Source of the DNA: Jiella soli
GTDB lineage: Bacteria; Pseudomonadota; Alphaproteobacteria; Rhizobiales; Rhizobiaceae
Length of the DNA stretch: 64,000 bases
Direction of reading: 5' to 3'
NCBI RefSeq assembly: GCF_020615385.1
Contig: NZ_JAJAVB010000007.1
Location: 54,279-118,278 of the forward strand
How positions within the stretch are numbered: position 1 is the first letter of the stretch; the number at the start of each line of letters is the position of its first letter. The translations under genes were made by a program, and so were the position numbers. Below the pieces are notes generated by a model that made no database searches, was not told where the DNA came from, and was given only the letters and a program-made list of their open reading frames with translations. Below are positions 52,644 through 62,665 of the stretch, piece by piece.

Positions 52644-52870
52644 GGGTTCGCTCCGTCGCGGGAAGGACCGCGGCAAACGGTCCGAAATGGCAGCCTGGTA
52701 GGCCGCAATCGCCATTCGATGCGCGGCGGACATCGGGCGGGAGTGAAGTATCCCGTTCGCTCCGCAAAGCCGCTGGAATCATGATGGGCCGCCCCGGGCG
52801 TCTAGCCCGAGCCGGCCCCTGATCTCCCGCCGGCGCGCCCCGACAGGGAAAGCGCCGCCGGCGGCTAGGA

Positions 52871-53041
52871 TCAGCTCGGCTGCATCGAGGCGCCGATGGA
52901 CGTGAAGGCGGTGCCGATGTCGCCGCCGAGCGCGGTGAAGGCGGCGATGATGGCGGTCGCCATGATGCCGGCGATCAGACCGTATTCGATGGCGGTGGCG
53001 CCGGATTCGTCCTTGAGGAAACGAACGAAGATCTTGGACAT
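52871..53041 (-). CDS. flp: Flp-type major pilin
   Basis: 56 aa: begins MSKIFVRFLKDESGATAIEYG, with the Flp processing region (cleavage before A-T-A-I-E-Y-G-L-I-A; Glu5 and Tyr6 of the mature form) and one hydrophobic helix, ending TSIGASMQPS. The AAGGAG ribosome site five bases before the ATG is the strongest in the locus, as expected for a major pilin. A TTACAA-N4-TTGTAA hairpin sits in its leader. Substrate of CpaA. First gene of the minus-strand tad set. Confidence 0.96.
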   Translation of the reverse strand: MSKIFVRFLKDESGATAIEYGLIAGIMATAIIAAFTALGGDIGTAFTSIGASMQPS

Positions 53042-53051
53042 GGGAACTCCT

Positions 53052-53067
53052 TACAACCGTTTGTAAC
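53052..53067 (-). promoter_or_regulatory. Hairpin in the pilin leader next to the ribosome site
   Basis: TTACAA-ACGG-TTGTAA on the minus strand, a perfect 6-bp dyad directly upstream of AAGGAG. May affect translation or mRNA stability of the pilin, or be a regulator half-site pair. Confidence 0.4.
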
Positions 53068-53280
53068 ACTCCCGTCGACTGTTCTTCGTCGATCGGATGG
53101 AGCGACACTAGGTATGCCGAGCTTGCCATCGACTTAAGGGAACTGGTTGATTTTTCCTTTTCCCGGCGGTCGGTGAAGGAAAGGTGGAATTTTCGGCTGA
53201 TGGAACAGGCCTTAATCCTTCGTTCACGCTATCGGGAGAAGTTGAGGCGGTCGACAACGAACGCCCTGCCGGATGCACCG

Positions 53281-53748
53281 ATGACCCGTTTCCTCAGCCT
53301 TGCGATTGCCGGTCTCATCATGGCCCTGTGCCTGCCCGCTCCGCAGGCCGTCGCCGCCGGTTCGTCCGTTCTCGGCGTCGCCGTCGATCATGCACGCATT
53401 CTCAAGATCGACCGGCCGGCCGCCACCGTGATCATCGGCAATCCCGCGATCGTCGACATAGAGGTCCTGAGCAGCGACCGCCTGGTCCTCACCGGCAAGA
53501 GCTACGGGATCACCAATGTCGTCATCCTCGACAGCGACGGCAACGCGATCCTCGACCAGCAGGTCGCTGTCCAGACCTTCGAGGACAGCACCGTGCGCGT
53601 CTACCGCCAGGCGAGCCGCACGACCTTCGCCTGCGCACCCAAATGCGAGCCGACGATCACCATCGGCGACGATCCGGAGGCCTTCGCCAAGGCGCTGACG
53701 CAGTATCAGCAGCGCCAGCAGATGGCGACGGAGGCCGCAAAGCACTGA
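53281..53748 (+). CDS. Stand-alone secretin N-terminal-like pilus assembly protein
   Basis: 155 aa. Signal peptide MTRFLSLAIAGLIMALCLPAPQAVAAG, then a domain like the N0 start of CpaC: VDHARILKIDRPAATVIIGNPAIVDIEVLSSDRLVLTGKSYGITNVVILDSDGNAIL. A tail with two cysteines (FACAPKCEP) follows. It has no secretin pore domain. Proteins of this kind occur near tad loci in alphaproteobacteria and may dock on the secretin or pseudopilins. It is divergent from flp. Function inferred only. Confidence 0.85.
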   Translation: MTRFLSLAIAGLIMALCLPAPQAVAAGSSVLGVAVDHARILKIDRPAATVIIGNPAIVDIEVLSSDRLVLTGKSYGITNVVILDSDGNAILDQQVAVQTFEDSTVRVYRQASRTTFACAPKCEPTITIGDDPEAFAKALTQYQQRQQMATEAAKH

Positions 53749-54018
53749 TTCCCGGCGGCCGGTTCGATCACCACATTTGAGCCGGCCAGCGGGCAGGACT
53801 CCGACATAGCGCTCGCACCCCAGACCGCCCAGCCGGCAAATAACCGGGCATTCCCGGGCGTCAGCGCCGCCGGCGACGGCCCAAATTCCCGCTTCCCATG
53901 ACCGATTGCGGCCTTCGCACGGCCAGCACACGCGATTGCGCGGAGATTGCTAAGGGTTTGCTTACGTCCCTTGCTTAAACTCCGCGATCGGCGAACCCTT
54001 TTGCCGAGGAGCGAGGCG

Positions 54019-54573
54019 ATGCAGGCGGGCAAAGGCGCGACGGACGCGAAGGCAAACGGACCTTTCAGGGCATTTTGCAGATTCCTGAGGGATCGGCAGG
54101 CGGCGACGGCGGTCGAGTTCACTCTGCTCGCCGCGCCCTTCTTCCTGCTCCTGATGGTGCTCGCGGAGACGTCGACCGTGTTCATCGGGGAACTGGTCCT
54201 CGATCACGCCGTCGCGCGGGTCGGCCGCGAGGTGCGCACGGGCCAGGTGACGAACGCCAATCTCAGCAAGGCCCAGTTCGAGCAGATGATCTGCGACCGG
54301 GTCAACTTCCTGATGGATTGCTCCAAGCTCAATGTCGACCTCAGATCCTACGGCAGCTTCGCCTCGATCCCGACCAACATCCCGGTGAAGAACGGCGACA
54401 TCGACACCGCCGCCCTCGGCTTCAGCCTGCCCGCCACGCAGACCATCACCGCGCTGCGCGTCTATTACAAATGGCCGCTCTACACCGACGTCATGCGCGA
54501 GATCTCCACCAAGATGGACGACCGCTCCTTCGTGATCGTCTCCAGCGCCGCCTTTCGCACGGAGCCGTTCTGA
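54019..54573 (+). CDS. tadE: TadE-family pseudopilin
   Basis: 184 aa from MQAGKGATDAKANGPFRAF with GAGGAGCGAGG before it; an earlier ATG at 53947 lacks support. The TadE motif DRQAATAVEFTLLAAPFFLLLMVLAETS shows the conserved Glu and following helix. The rest is periplasmic, with two cysteines (ICDRVNFLMDCSK) that may pair. Minor pilin processed by CpaA. Overlaps the next gene as TGATG. Confidence 0.92.
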   Translation: MQAGKGATDAKANGPFRAFCRFLRDRQAATAVEFTLLAAPFFLLLMVLAETSTVFIGELVLDHAVARVGREVRTGQVTNANLSKAQFEQMICDRVNFLMDCSKLNVDLRSYGSFASIPTNIPVKNGDIDTAALGFSLPATQTITALRVYYKWPLYTDVMREISTKMDDRSFVIVSSAAFRTEPF

Positions 54574-55148
54574 TGCGCGCCTTCCGTCGGCTCTCCCGCC
54601 GCCTTCCCCTGATCGCCGCGCTCGCCAGGGACCGCCGCGGCGTGAGCGCGGTGGAGTTCGCGCTCGTGCTGCCCTTCCTCGCCATGCTCTACATGGCGGG
54701 CTCGGACACCTCGATCGCGGTTTCGGTCAACCGCAAGATCCACAATGCCTCCGCCACGATCGACGATCTGGTCACGCAGTCGGAGGGCATGACGTCCGGC
54801 GAGCTCGACGCGCTGATGAACGTCACCGCCTCGCTCGTCGAGCCCTACGACCAGGACGAAGTCTTCATCCGCGTCACCCAGGTGAAGATCGACGCGAACG
54901 GCAGGCAGACCGTCGACTGGACCCGTTCGCGCAATCCCAAGAGCGGCTTCACCATCTACAAGAAGGGCGACACCTACAGCCTGCCCACGGACTTCAAGGC
55001 CGAGCGCAGCCTCTACGTCATCGTGACCGAGGCCTATTTCGACTTCCATCCGGTCGGCGGCTATGGCCTGACCGGGCCTATCAGAATGGGCGAAACGAGC
55101 TATCTCTACCCGCGGATCGGGACGAGCATCACCTGCAGCGGCTGCTGA
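54573..55148 (+). CDS. Second TadE/TadG-type pseudopilin
   Basis: 191 aa. DRRGVSAVEFALVLPFLAMLYMAGSDTS is again a TadE-like prepilin segment; the periplasmic part (NRKIHNASATIDDLVTQSEGMTSGELDALMNV) is typical of TadG-related proteins but much shorter than true TadG and lacks a VWA domain. Ends with a C-S-G-C pair. Coupled to the previous gene by a one-base stop/start overlap. It and tadE presumably prime the pilus. Confidence 0.9.
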   Translation: MRAFRRLSRRLPLIAALARDRRGVSAVEFALVLPFLAMLYMAGSDTSIAVSVNRKIHNASATIDDLVTQSEGMTSGELDALMNVTASLVEPYDQDEVFIRVTQVKIDANGRQTVDWTRSRNPKSGFTIYKKGDTYSLPTDFKAERSLYVIVTEAYFDFHPVGGYGLTGPIRMGETSYLYPRIGTSITCSGC

Positions 55149-55189
55149 CGCCGCCTTGGGGCTGCGTCCCGCAAGCGCAGGAGGGATGA

Positions 55190-56383
55190 TTGGCCCGGGC
55201 AGTTCTGATGGTCCTCGATTCCGTCGGCATCGGCAGCGCGCCGGATGCGGCGGCCTATGGCGACGACGGCGCCGACACGCTCGGCCACATCATCGATGCC
55301 GGCCGGCAGGGCTCGGCCGATCGCAAGGGTCTTCGCAAAGGCCCTTTGCGTCTTCCCAACCTCCAGCGCCTCGGCCTCCTCCACGCCGCCGGCCGCGAGA
55401 GCGAGAATGATCCCGAAGCGCGCTGGGGCACGGCGGCCGAGGTCTCGCACGGCAAGGACACGCCGTCCGGCCATTGGGAGATCGCCGGCGTTCCCGTCAC
55501 CTTCGACTGGGGCTATTTTCCTGAGACCGTGCCGACCTTCCCGGCCTCGCTGATCCAGCAGATCGTCGACGACAGCGCCATTCCCGGCATTCTCGGCGAC
55601 CGCCACGCCTCGGGCACCGAGATCATCGCCGAACTCGGCGAGGAGAGCATCCGCACCGGCAAGCCGATCTTCTACACCTCCTCCGACAGCGTCCTGCAGA
55701 TCGCGGCGCATGAGACGCATTTCGGTCTCGACCGGCTCTACGAACTGTGCGCCACCGCGCGCCGGCACGTCGATCCCCTGAATATCGGCCGCGTCATCGC
55801 CCGGCCCTTCGTCGGCGAGACTGCCGGCGACTTCCGCCGCACCGCCAACCGGCGCGACTATTCCGTGCCGCCGCCCGAGCCCACCCTCCTCGACCGCGCC
55901 CTCGAGAAGGGCAGGCAGGTGATCGGCATCGGCAAGATCGGCGACATCTTCGCCCATCGCGGCGTGTCGAAAGTCTTGAAGGGCGACGGCAACATGGCGC
56001 TGTTCGACCGCATGCTCGAAGCCGTCGACGCGGCGGGCGACGGCGACCTCGTCTTCGCCAATTTCGTCGATTTCGACATGCAGTACGGCCATCGCCGCGA
56101 CGTCCCCGGCTATGCCGCCGCGCTCGAAGCCTTCGACACGCGCATTCCCGAGCTCGAAGCCCGGCTGAAGCCCGGCGATATCGCCATCGTCACCGCCGAC
56201 CACGGCTGCGATCCGACCTGGACCGGCAGCGACCACACCCGCGAGCGCGTGCCGGTCCTCGTCTTCGGCCCCGGCCTCGCCCCGGGGCCGCTCGGCGATC
56301 TCAACACCTTCGCCGATATCGGCGAGAGCGTCGCCGCCCATCTCGGCCTGCCGCCCGGCCCGCACGGCAAGAGCTTCCTGTGA
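55190..56383 (+). CDS. deoB: Phosphopentomutase DeoB
   Basis: 397 aa from a TTG start with AGGAGGG four bases upstream. [19 protein letters not shown] holds the first metal Asp; [22 protein letters not shown] and [15 protein letters not shown] are DeoB signatures; metal site closes with [15 protein letters not shown] and [19 protein letters not shown]. Interconverts ribose- or deoxyribose-1- and 5-phosphates for nucleoside salvage. Overlaps the adenosine deaminase gene as GTGA. Confidence 0.97.
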   Translation: MARAVLMVLDSVGIGSAPDAAAYGDDGADTLGHIIDAGRQGSADRKGLRKGPLRLPNLQRLGLLHAAGRESENDPEARWGTAAEVSHGKDTPSGHWEIAGVPVTFDWGYFPETVPTFPASLIQQIVDDSAIPGILGDRHASGTEIIAELGEESIRTGKPIFYTSSDSVLQIAAHETHFGLDRLYELCATARRHVDPLNIGRVIARPFVGETAGDFRRTANRRDYSVPPPEPTLLDRALEKGRQVIGIGKIGDIFAHRGVSKVLKGDGNMALFDRMLEAVDAAGDGDLVFANFVDFDMQYGHRRDVPGYAAALEAFDTRIPELEARLKPGDIAIVTADHGCDPTWTGSDHTRERVPVLVFGPGLAPGPLGDLNTFADIGESVAAHLGLPPGPHGKSFL

Positions 56384-57429
56384 GCCGGGAGCAGGCCAGC
56401 GCACCGGCCCGGCGAGCGACGCCGGCCGGCTGCGTTCCGATGGCCGAACTCCACTGCCATATCGAGGGCGCCGCCGATCCCGGCCTCGTCTGCATGCTGG
56501 CGCGGCGCTACGGCATCGACCTCGGCGACATCGTCCGCGACGACTTCTATGTCTGGCACGATTTTTCGAGCTTCCTCGCCGCCTATGACCGGGCTTCGAC
56601 CGTGTTCCGCAGCGAGGAGGACTTCGCCGAGCTCGCCACCGACCATCTGACCCGGCTCGCCAGCGCCGGCACGCTCTATGCCGAATTCTTCATCTCGCCC
56701 GATCACGCAAAACTCTCCGGTGTCGCGCCCGAGGCCTATGCCGCTGGCCTTGCCACCGGCATCGCCCGGGCAAGGGAGGCGACCGGCATCGAGGCGCGGA
56801 TGATCGTCGTCGGCGTGCGCCATCTGGGTGTCGAGGCGGTGGAACGCGCCGCAAGATTCGCCGCCGGGCCCGGCCGCCGGGATATCACCGGCTTCGGGCT
56901 GGCCGGCGACGAGCGGATCGGCGCGCATGCCGATTTCCGGAAGGCGTTCGACATCGCGCGCGATGCCGGCCTCGGCCTGACGATCCATGCCGGCGAGGTC
57001 TGCGGGGCGGAGAGCGTCCGTGCCGCGATCGACGCCGTCGCGCCGCACCGGATCGGCCATGGCGTCCGGGCGATCGAGGACGCAGCGCTCATCGCCGAGA
57101 TCGCCCGGCGCGGCATCGTTCTCGAAGTCTGCCCCGGCTCCAATCTCGCGCTCGGCCTTTATCCGGACATCGCCTCCCATCCGCTGAAGCGCCTCGTTGC
57201 GGCCGGCGTGAAGGTGACGCTCGGGGCCGACGATCCGCCCTTCTTCCGCACCAGCCTGGCTGCCGAATACCGGCTCGCCGCCGAGGCCGGCATCGACGCG
57301 CCCGGCCGCCTCGCCTTCACCCGCACCGCGATCGAGGCCGCCTTTGTCGACGAGACGACCCGGCGCCGGCTGATCGACCGCCTGATGCTGGCGGCGCTTT
57401 CGCTTGGCGCGCCCGGCACATCGCAGTAG
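56380..57429 (+). CDS. add: Adenosine deaminase
   Basis: 349 aa from a GTG overlapping the deoB stop. Metal motif [25 protein letters not shown], then [10 protein letters not shown] (catalytic His-Ala-Gly-Glu), HRIGHGVRA and the [10 protein letters not shown] metal-binding Asp pair. Deaminates (deoxy)adenosine to inosine. Belongs to the Add/AAH subfamily by length, and with deoB and upp forms a nucleoside salvage operon common in Rhizobiales. Open frame upstream is a deoB shadow. Confidence 0.95.
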   Translation: MSREQASAPARRATPAGCVPMAELHCHIEGAADPGLVCMLARRYGIDLGDIVRDDFYVWHDFSSFLAAYDRASTVFRSEEDFAELATDHLTRLASAGTLYAEFFISPDHAKLSGVAPEAYAAGLATGIARAREATGIEARMIVVGVRHLGVEAVERAARFAAGPGRRDITGFGLAGDERIGAHADFRKAFDIARDAGLGLTIHAGEVCGAESVRAAIDAVAPHRIGHGVRAIEDAALIAEIARRGIVLEVCPGSNLALGLYPDIASHPLKRLVAAGVKVTLGADDPPFFRTSLAAEYRLAAEAGIDAPGRLAFTRTAIEAAFVDETTRRRLIDRLMLAALSLGAPGTSQ

Positions 57430-57473
57430 GAAGGCCCGCAGGAAAAACCAAAAGACGCGAAGAGTGAGGCACC

Positions 57474-58103
57474 ATGGACGGCGTCACCGTCATCGATCAC
57501 CCGCTGGTCCAGCACAAGCTGACCATCATGCGCAACAAGGAGACCTCGACGGCGAGCTTCCGCCGCCTTTTGCGGGAGATTTCCACGCTGCTGTGCTACG
57601 AGGTCACGCGCAATCTCGACCTGACGACGACGCGGATCGAGACGCCGATGGGCCCGATGGACGCGCCGACGCTGGAAGGCAAGAAGCTGGTCTTCGCCTC
57701 GATCCTTCGGGCCGGCAACGGCCTTCTGGAAGGCATGCTCGACCTCGTCCCCGCCGCCCGCGTCGCCCATGTCGGCATCTACCGCGACCACGAGACGCTG
57801 CAGCCGGTGGAATATTACTTCAAGGCGCCGGAGGATCTCGCCAACCGGCTGGTCATCGTGGTCGACCCGATGCTGGCGACGGCAAATTCCGCGACCGCCG
57901 CGATGGACCGGCTGAAGGCAAGGGGCGCCAGCAACATCCGCTTCCTCTGCCTCCTCGCCGCCCCCGAAGGCATCGAACGCTTCCGCACCGCCCACCCCGA
58001 CATCCCCGTCTACACCGCCGCGATCGACAGCCACCTCAACGAGAAGGGCTACATCGTGCCGGGGCTCGGCGATGCGGGCGACCGGATGTACGGGACGAAG
58101 TAG
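57474..58103 (+). CDS. upp: Uracil phosphoribosyltransferase
   Basis: 209 aa. [43 protein letters not shown] is the UPRTase start; [31 protein letters not shown] follows; PRPP loop [26 protein letters not shown] near 130, and the end [19 protein letters not shown] is diagnostic. Makes UMP from uracil and PRPP. 44 bases after add. An AGGGCCG/CGGCCCT hairpin (58102-58134) just after the stop may end the transcript, though it lacks a T-run. Confidence 0.98.
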   Translation: MDGVTVIDHPLVQHKLTIMRNKETSTASFRRLLREISTLLCYEVTRNLDLTTTRIETPMGPMDAPTLEGKKLVFASILRAGNGLLEGMLDLVPAARVAHVGIYRDHETLQPVEYYFKAPEDLANRLVIVVDPMLATANSATAAMDRLKARGASNIRFLCLLAAPEGIERFRTAHPDIPVYTAAIDSHLNEKGYIVPGLGDAGDRMYGTK

Positions 58104-58223
58104 GGCCGGCTATCCCCTGGGGACGTTCGGCCCTGCCGATCTAGCGGGAGGCTCGCCGAGAGCTCCGGATGGGCCGGGTCGAACAGCGGTTTCGCCGGTC
58201 ACGCCCCCGACAGGACGGCTCGA

Positions 58224-59420
58224 TCAGGCCCGTCCCCTGAGCGCGTCGACGATGGGCAGGCGCGTGGCGGCGAACGCGGGAAACACGCCGCCGAGCGCGC
58301 CGACGAGCAGTGCCAGTGCGCCCGCCTGGAGAAGAACGGTCGGCGTCACCGCCAGACCGAATGCCAGCTGCGTCCCGTCGGCGCCCAGCGTCGAAGCCTG
58401 CCAGCCGTCGAGGATCGCGAACGACGCGAAGGCGCCGAGAATCGCCCCGACGGTCGCCAGGACGAGGGCTTCCGTGAGAGTCGCGGCGAAGGCGGCTGTC
58501 CGGCCGAAGCCGAGAACGCGCAGCGTCGCGATCTCCACCGTGCGGTCGGAGACCGAGCTCGCCATGGTATTGACGGCGCCGGCGATGGCGCCCACCGCCA
58601 TCAGCACCGCGATCGGCCAGCCGAAGTGCGTGACGAGCCGCTCCATCCGCGCCGACTGGCCGGCCAGGATCTCGGCCTCGGTCAGGGCCGCGAGCGGAGT
58701 CGCGGAGACCTGAGGCAAGGCAGCGCGAAGCTCTGCGAGCCCGTTCGGCCCGTCGAGGCGGACGCGCAGCACCTGGACCTCCCCCTGCCGGTCGAAGGCC
58801 GATCGGACGGCGTCGAGGTCGGCCCAGACTTCCGATTCCGCCGCGCCGCCGCTCGCCGAAACGATGCCGGAAACGGTCCAGCCGAGCGGGCCGAGGCGGA
58901 TCGTTCCGCCGGGCGCCTCCACCCCGAGGTCCCGCGCCAACCGCGCGCCGACGACGATTTCGCGGGATCCCGGCGCGAACGGGCGGCCGCTGGAGATCAT
59001 AGCAGTACCGCGCAGGACCGGGCCGGCGGCATCCATCCCGCGCAGGGAGACGGTCCGGGGCGTTCCGTCCGCGGCTTTCACCTCGACCGGGACCAGGAGT
59101 TCGCGCCCGAGCAGGGGCCCGGCGGGGCCGACCGCGATGCCTGCGGCGGCTCCCAGCCCCGTGAGGCCGCGCACGGCGTCCGGCGGAATGCTCGAGGTGA
59201 TCTCCTGCGTGCCGCCACCGCCGAGGATCACGGCGACGTCATCGCTCCCGCCGGACCGCAGCGTCTGCCCGAGGCCGGCGGCCATGGCGAGGAAGCCGCT
59301 CAGCACCGCGACGACGAGGGCGATCGACAGGATCATGGACAGGGAGACGGCGGCGCGCCGCGGAATGCCGGCGAGCGCGGCGCGGGTGAGGACGAGGGAC
59401 TGGCGGAAGAGTGAGGACAT
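58224..59420 (-). CDS. MacB/FtsX-type ABC transporter permease (second)
   Basis: 398 aa. One amino helix (AVSLSMILSIALVVAVLSGFLAMAAG), a long periplasmic MacB-PCD domain (VSLRGMDAAGPVLRGTAMISSGRPFAPGSREIVVGARLARDLGV), and three closing helices in the FtsX region (IAVLMAVGAIAGAVNTMASSVSDRTVEIATLRVLGFGRTAAFAA). Partner of the homologous permease upstream, with 6 bases between them. The four-gene operon makes an export or lipoprotein-handling system of unknown substrate. Confidence 0.92.
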   Translation of the reverse strand: MSSLFRQSLVLTRAALAGIPRRAAVSLSMILSIALVVAVLSGFLAMAAGLGQTLRSGGSDDVAVILGGGGTQEITSSIPPDAVRGLTGLGAAAGIAVGPAGPLLGRELLVPVEVKAADGTPRTVSLRGMDAAGPVLRGTAMISSGRPFAPGSREIVVGARLARDLGVEAPGGTIRLGPLGWTVSGIVSASGGAAESEVWADLDAVRSAFDRQGEVQVLRVRLDGPNGLAELRAALPQVSATPLAALTEAEILAGQSARMERLVTHFGWPIAVLMAVGAIAGAVNTMASSVSDRTVEIATLRVLGFGRTAAFAATLTEALVLATVGAILGAFASFAILDGWQASTLGADGTQLAFGLAVTPTVLLQAGALALLVGALGGVFPAFAATRLPIVDALRGRA

Positions 59421-59426
59421 CGAAGG

Positions 59427-60566
59427 CTACCTCGAACGAAGGGCGTTGGCGGTGGAGGTGCGGAGCGCGAGAAGCGCCGGCGCGAGGCCCGAGAGACAGG
59501 CGAGCGCGAGGAGGACGAGCACCGCCCGGGCGAGAACCAGCGGCGTCACGGCGAGGCCGAGTTCGGCCGGCGCCAGACCCTCCGCGAACTTGGCGAGACC
59601 GAGCCCCGCGGCCCCGCCGGCGAGGAAGACGAACAGCGTCTCGCCTAGGACGAGCGTCAGCACGCGGCGCCCGGAAAAGCCGAGCACCTTCAGGACGCCG
59701 ATCTCGAAGCGTCGCTCGCGCACCGCGAAGGCCATGGTGTTGGCGACGATCATCAGGAACGTGACGAAGGAGGCGGTGGTGACAGCCATGACGATCAGCC
59801 CGAAGTCGGCGATCTGTCGGATGAGCGCTTCGAGGAAGGCCTTCTCGGACTGGGTGCGCGTCGGCGCGGCGGAGGACCGGAAGGCCGCGTCGATCCGAGC
59901 CGCCAGCTCGCCCGGCGAGACGTTCGGGCGCGGCTGCACGAGGATGCCGTCCACCGTGTCCCGCCCCTTCGCGCGGGCGGCGTTCACGTAGTCGTAGCGG
60001 GCGATCATGAAGTAGGTGTCGACGTCGGCCCGGGCGCCGGCGAAGGTGCCGGCGATCTCGAAGCTCCAGGGAGCGCCGTCCGCCCGCTTCATCTGGAAGG
60101 GCGTGAGCGCGATCCGCTGGCCGACGCGCCAGCCCTCCGCCGCCATCAGCGCCCGGCCGACGAGCACGTTATCGCGGGCGGCGCCGAGCGCGGCGAGAAG
60201 GTCGGGTGTCAGGCCGAGCTCCGCGCCCATGATGCCGGCCATCGCCTCCGGGTCGACGGCGCTGGCCGCCGCGACGTTCGTCTCCGTCGTGACAAAGCCG
60301 CGGATGCGGGCCGAAGCGGCGGCGGCCGCAACGTCCGGCATGGCGGCGATCCGGGCCACCATGGCTTGCGGAAGCGGCTGCGCCGAGCCGTTGCGGCTCT
60401 GGACGACGAGCCGGCTCTCGTCGGCGCCGCCGGCCCCTTGCGAGCCGGCGAGGAAGCCCTGGCCAAGGCCGTAGACGAGGAAGGCGACCGCGACGGAGAG
60501 CATCATCAGGAGCGTGCGGAAGGGCTTGCGCCAGACGTTGCGGTGCAGGAGGCGGAGGAAGCTCAT
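59427..60566 (-). CDS. MacB/FtsX-type ABC transporter permease (first)
   Basis: 379 aa. Starts [38 protein letters not shown]; periplasmic domain up to about residue 250 ([31 protein letters not shown]); FtsX helices with [31 protein letters not shown] and an end in [12 protein letters not shown]. Start overlaps the ATPase stop (ATGA). Two distinct permeases suggest a heterodimeric channel. Confidence 0.93.
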   Translation of the reverse strand: MSFLRLLHRNVWRKPFRTLLMMLSVAVAFLVYGLGQGFLAGSQGAGGADESRLVVQSRNGSAQPLPQAMVARIAAMPDVAAAAASARIRGFVTTETNVAAASAVDPEAMAGIMGAELGLTPDLLAALGAARDNVLVGRALMAAEGWRVGQRIALTPFQMKRADGAPWSFEIAGTFAGARADVDTYFMIARYDYVNAARAKGRDTVDGILVQPRPNVSPGELAARIDAAFRSSAAPTRTQSEKAFLEALIRQIADFGLIVMAVTTASFVTFLMIVANTMAFAVRERRFEIGVLKVLGFSGRRVLTLVLGETLFVFLAGGAAGLGLAKFAEGLAPAELGLAVTPLVLARAVLVLLALACLSGLAPALLALRTSTANALRSR

Positions 60567-61267
60567 CGCGCCGCCTCCGTGCCTTCGGGGCGGAAGGTGC
60601 CCTTGTCGAGATGCAGCACCCGCCGGGCGACGCCCGCAGCGGCGGGATCGTGCGTGACCATCACGATGGTCTTGCCGAGTTCGCGGTTGAGGAGGTCCAG
60701 CATGGCGAGCGCCTCGTCGGCCGAGGCGCGGTCGAGATCGCCCGTCGGCTCGTCGCAGAGAAGCAGGGCGGGGTCGGTGACGATCGCCCGCGCGATGCCG
60801 ACGCGCTGCTGCTGGCCGCCCGACATCTGCCGCGGATAGTGCCGGGCGCGCGCCTCGAGGCCGAGAAGACGCAGCACCGTCGCCACCCTCTCCCGGCGCT
60901 CCCGTTTCGACAGCGGGCGCAGGAGAAGCGGCAGTTCGACGTTCTCGGCCGCCGTGAGCATGGGCAGGAGGTTGTAGAACTGGAAGACGATGCCGAGCAT
61001 CTCGGTCCGCCAGCGGCCTCTCGCCCCCTCGCCCATGGCTGAAAGGTCGAAGCCGCCGATCGAAACCTGCCCCGCCTCCGCCGTGTCGAGCCCGGCGAGG
61101 AGGTTGAGGAGCGTGGACTTGCCGGAACCGGACGGGCCCATGACCGCGACGAAGTCGCCGCGCGGGATGTCCAGCGAGAGCCCGTCGAAGATGGGCAGCC
61201 GCTCCCCGCCGCGACCGTAGCTCTTGGCGACGCCTTGAAGGTGGATGAAGGAGGGATCGTCGGTCAT
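60563..61267 (-). CDS. MacB/LolD-type ABC transporter ATPase
   Basis: 234 aa. Walker [22 protein letters not shown]-loop [25 protein letters not shown], signature [14 protein letters not shown], Walker [13 protein letters not shown], and H-loop [12 protein letters not shown]. This is the mechanotransmission subfamily of LolD/MacB, not an importer. Overlaps both neighbours as ATGA, so adaptor, ATPase and first permease are translationally coupled. Confidence 0.96.
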   Translation of the reverse strand: MTDDPSFIHLQGVAKSYGRGGERLPIFDGLSLDIPRGDFVAVMGPSGSGKSTLLNLLAGLDTAEAGQVSIGGFDLSAMGEGARGRWRTEMLGIVFQFYNLLPMLTAAENVELPLLLRPLSKRERRERVATVLRLLGLEARARHYPRQMSGGQQQRVGIARAIVTDPALLLCDEPTGDLDRASADEALAMLDLLNRELGKTIVMVTHDPAAAGVARRVLHLDKGTFRPEGTEAAR

Positions 61268-62355
61268 GGGGTTCGTCCTGAGGGTATGGAGGCGAGAGCG
61301 TCGGCGGTCCGGATCGTGACGCGGGCGGCCATGGCCGGGCGCATGCCGGGCGGCGGATCGGGGACGGCGAGGCGCAGAGCGATCGTGCCGCGCTCGGCCG
61401 AGGCGACCGGCGCGATGCGGGTCACGGTGACCGCGAAGGGGCGATCGGGATAGGCGTCGAGCACGGCCTCGCCGCGCTGGCCGGCCCTGACATCGCCGAG
61501 CGCGGTCTCGGCGATGTCGACGTCGAGCGCCAGGCGGTCCGGGTCGGTGATCGCGAAGAGCGTGGCATCGCCGCGGGCATCGGCCTGCGCGAGGACGGCT
61601 TCGCCGAGCCGCGCATCGCGCGCCGTCACGATCCCGGCAATCGGCGCCCGCACCGTCAGCTCGTCCAGAGCCTGCACCGCCCGTGCCACGGCAAGGTCGG
61701 CCGCGGCGAGGCCCCCTTTGGCCTCGGCCGCGAGGCTCGCCGCCCGCTCTGCCGCGGCGCCCGCATCCCGCGCGGCCTGCTCGCCGAGCACCCCTTTGGC
61801 CGACAGGGTCGATGCGCGGCGGGCGGCGGCCTCGGCTTCCTTGGCGTCGAACTGGCGGGCTTTCAGTTCCAGCCGCGCCCGATCCCGGGCGAGTTCGGCC
61901 GCGCTGAGAGCGAAGCGAAGGTCTGGATCGTCGAGGCGCAAGAGAACCTGTCCGGACGAAACGCGGGTGCCGATGTCGGCGCTAAGCTCCGCCACCGTGC
62001 CGCCGCGGCGCGCATGCACCGAAGCCTGCGCCAGCGCGACGACGTGGCCCGAACCCGTCACCGCCCGGGACGGGGTCGCAAGGTGAGCGGCAGGAGCGGT
62101 TCCCGCCTGCGCTTGCTGATCGGCCGCCGGCACCGCCGCCGTCGCCGCGGCCGGGCGCTCGCCATCCGCGCCGAAGAACCGAAGCGGCAGAAGAGCATAG
62201 GCCACCCCGCCGGCGAGCAGCGCGACCGTGACGAGGAGAAGCGGAAGGCTCCCGCCGAGGCGTCTCGGCGGAGGCGGGGCGGCGCGCGGTGCCGCCAGCG
62301 AGAGCGACGCCAGCGTCGCGGAGAGATCGGGGTCGGGATGAGCATGAGCGTTCAT
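61264..62355 (-). CDS. HlyD-family periplasmic adaptor of the MacB-type system
   Basis: 363 aa. A cytoplasmic Pro/Ala start of about 35 residues, one anchor helix (LPLLLVTVALLAGGVAYALLPLRFF), then lipoyl half (GSGHVVALAQASVHARRGGTVAELSADIGTRVSSGQVLLRLDD), an Ala-rich coiled hairpin, second lipoyl half (LTVRAPIAGIVTARDARLGEAV) and beta barrel. Bridges the ABC pump to an outer-membrane channel. First gene of the operon. No TolC-like gene is adjacent. Confidence 0.94.
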   Translation of the reverse strand: MNAHAHPDPDLSATLASLSLAAPRAAPPPPRRLGGSLPLLLVTVALLAGGVAYALLPLRFFGADGERPAAATAAVPAADQQAQAGTAPAAHLATPSRAVTGSGHVVALAQASVHARRGGTVAELSADIGTRVSSGQVLLRLDDPDLRFALSAAELARDRARLELKARQFDAKEAEAAARRASTLSAKGVLGEQAARDAGAAAERAASLAAEAKGGLAAADLAVARAVQALDELTVRAPIAGIVTARDARLGEAVLAQADARGDATLFAITDPDRLALDVDIAETALGDVRAGQRGEAVLDAYPDRPFAVTVTRIAPVASAERGTIALRLAVPDPPPGMRPAMAARVTIRTADALASIPSGRTP

Positions 62356-62665
62356 GCCCCGACCCTCGCCGCAATCCCCGGCAGTCTCGACCTCGATCGC
62401 GATCCTGCACGTCCGCGATCGCGTTCGAGGCTCGTGCCGTCAGCCGATCAGGGCGACACGGCGGCGGCGGAGGCAGGGCGCTCGGCCGCGATCGCTCCGC
62501 CCGGCGAGCGGCAGGCGTCCGGCCTCCGGCCGCCGTCAGAGCGCGACGCCTGCCAGCCTACGCTACACCGAAATGGAGAGTGCCCTTCGAGCGCGAGTTC
62601 AATTCTCCGCCAACATTGAGAATCTGAATGCGAGCAACGTGGCCCTGCAGAGATAATATGAGGAG
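62356..62665. other. Gap between efflux operon and Ntn-hydrolase gene
   Basis: 310 bases, probably holding the efflux operon promoter. An ATTCTC-N10-GAGAAT dyad at about 62599-62620 could be an operator or part of a weak terminator for the Ntn-hydrolase gene. No ORF of character on either strand. Confidence 0.5.

Noticed and set aside
58102..58134. Strong terminator between upp and the efflux permease
   Set aside because: A 7-bp dyad AGGGCCG/CGGCCCT exists but has a long loop and no T-run; noted within the upp entry only.
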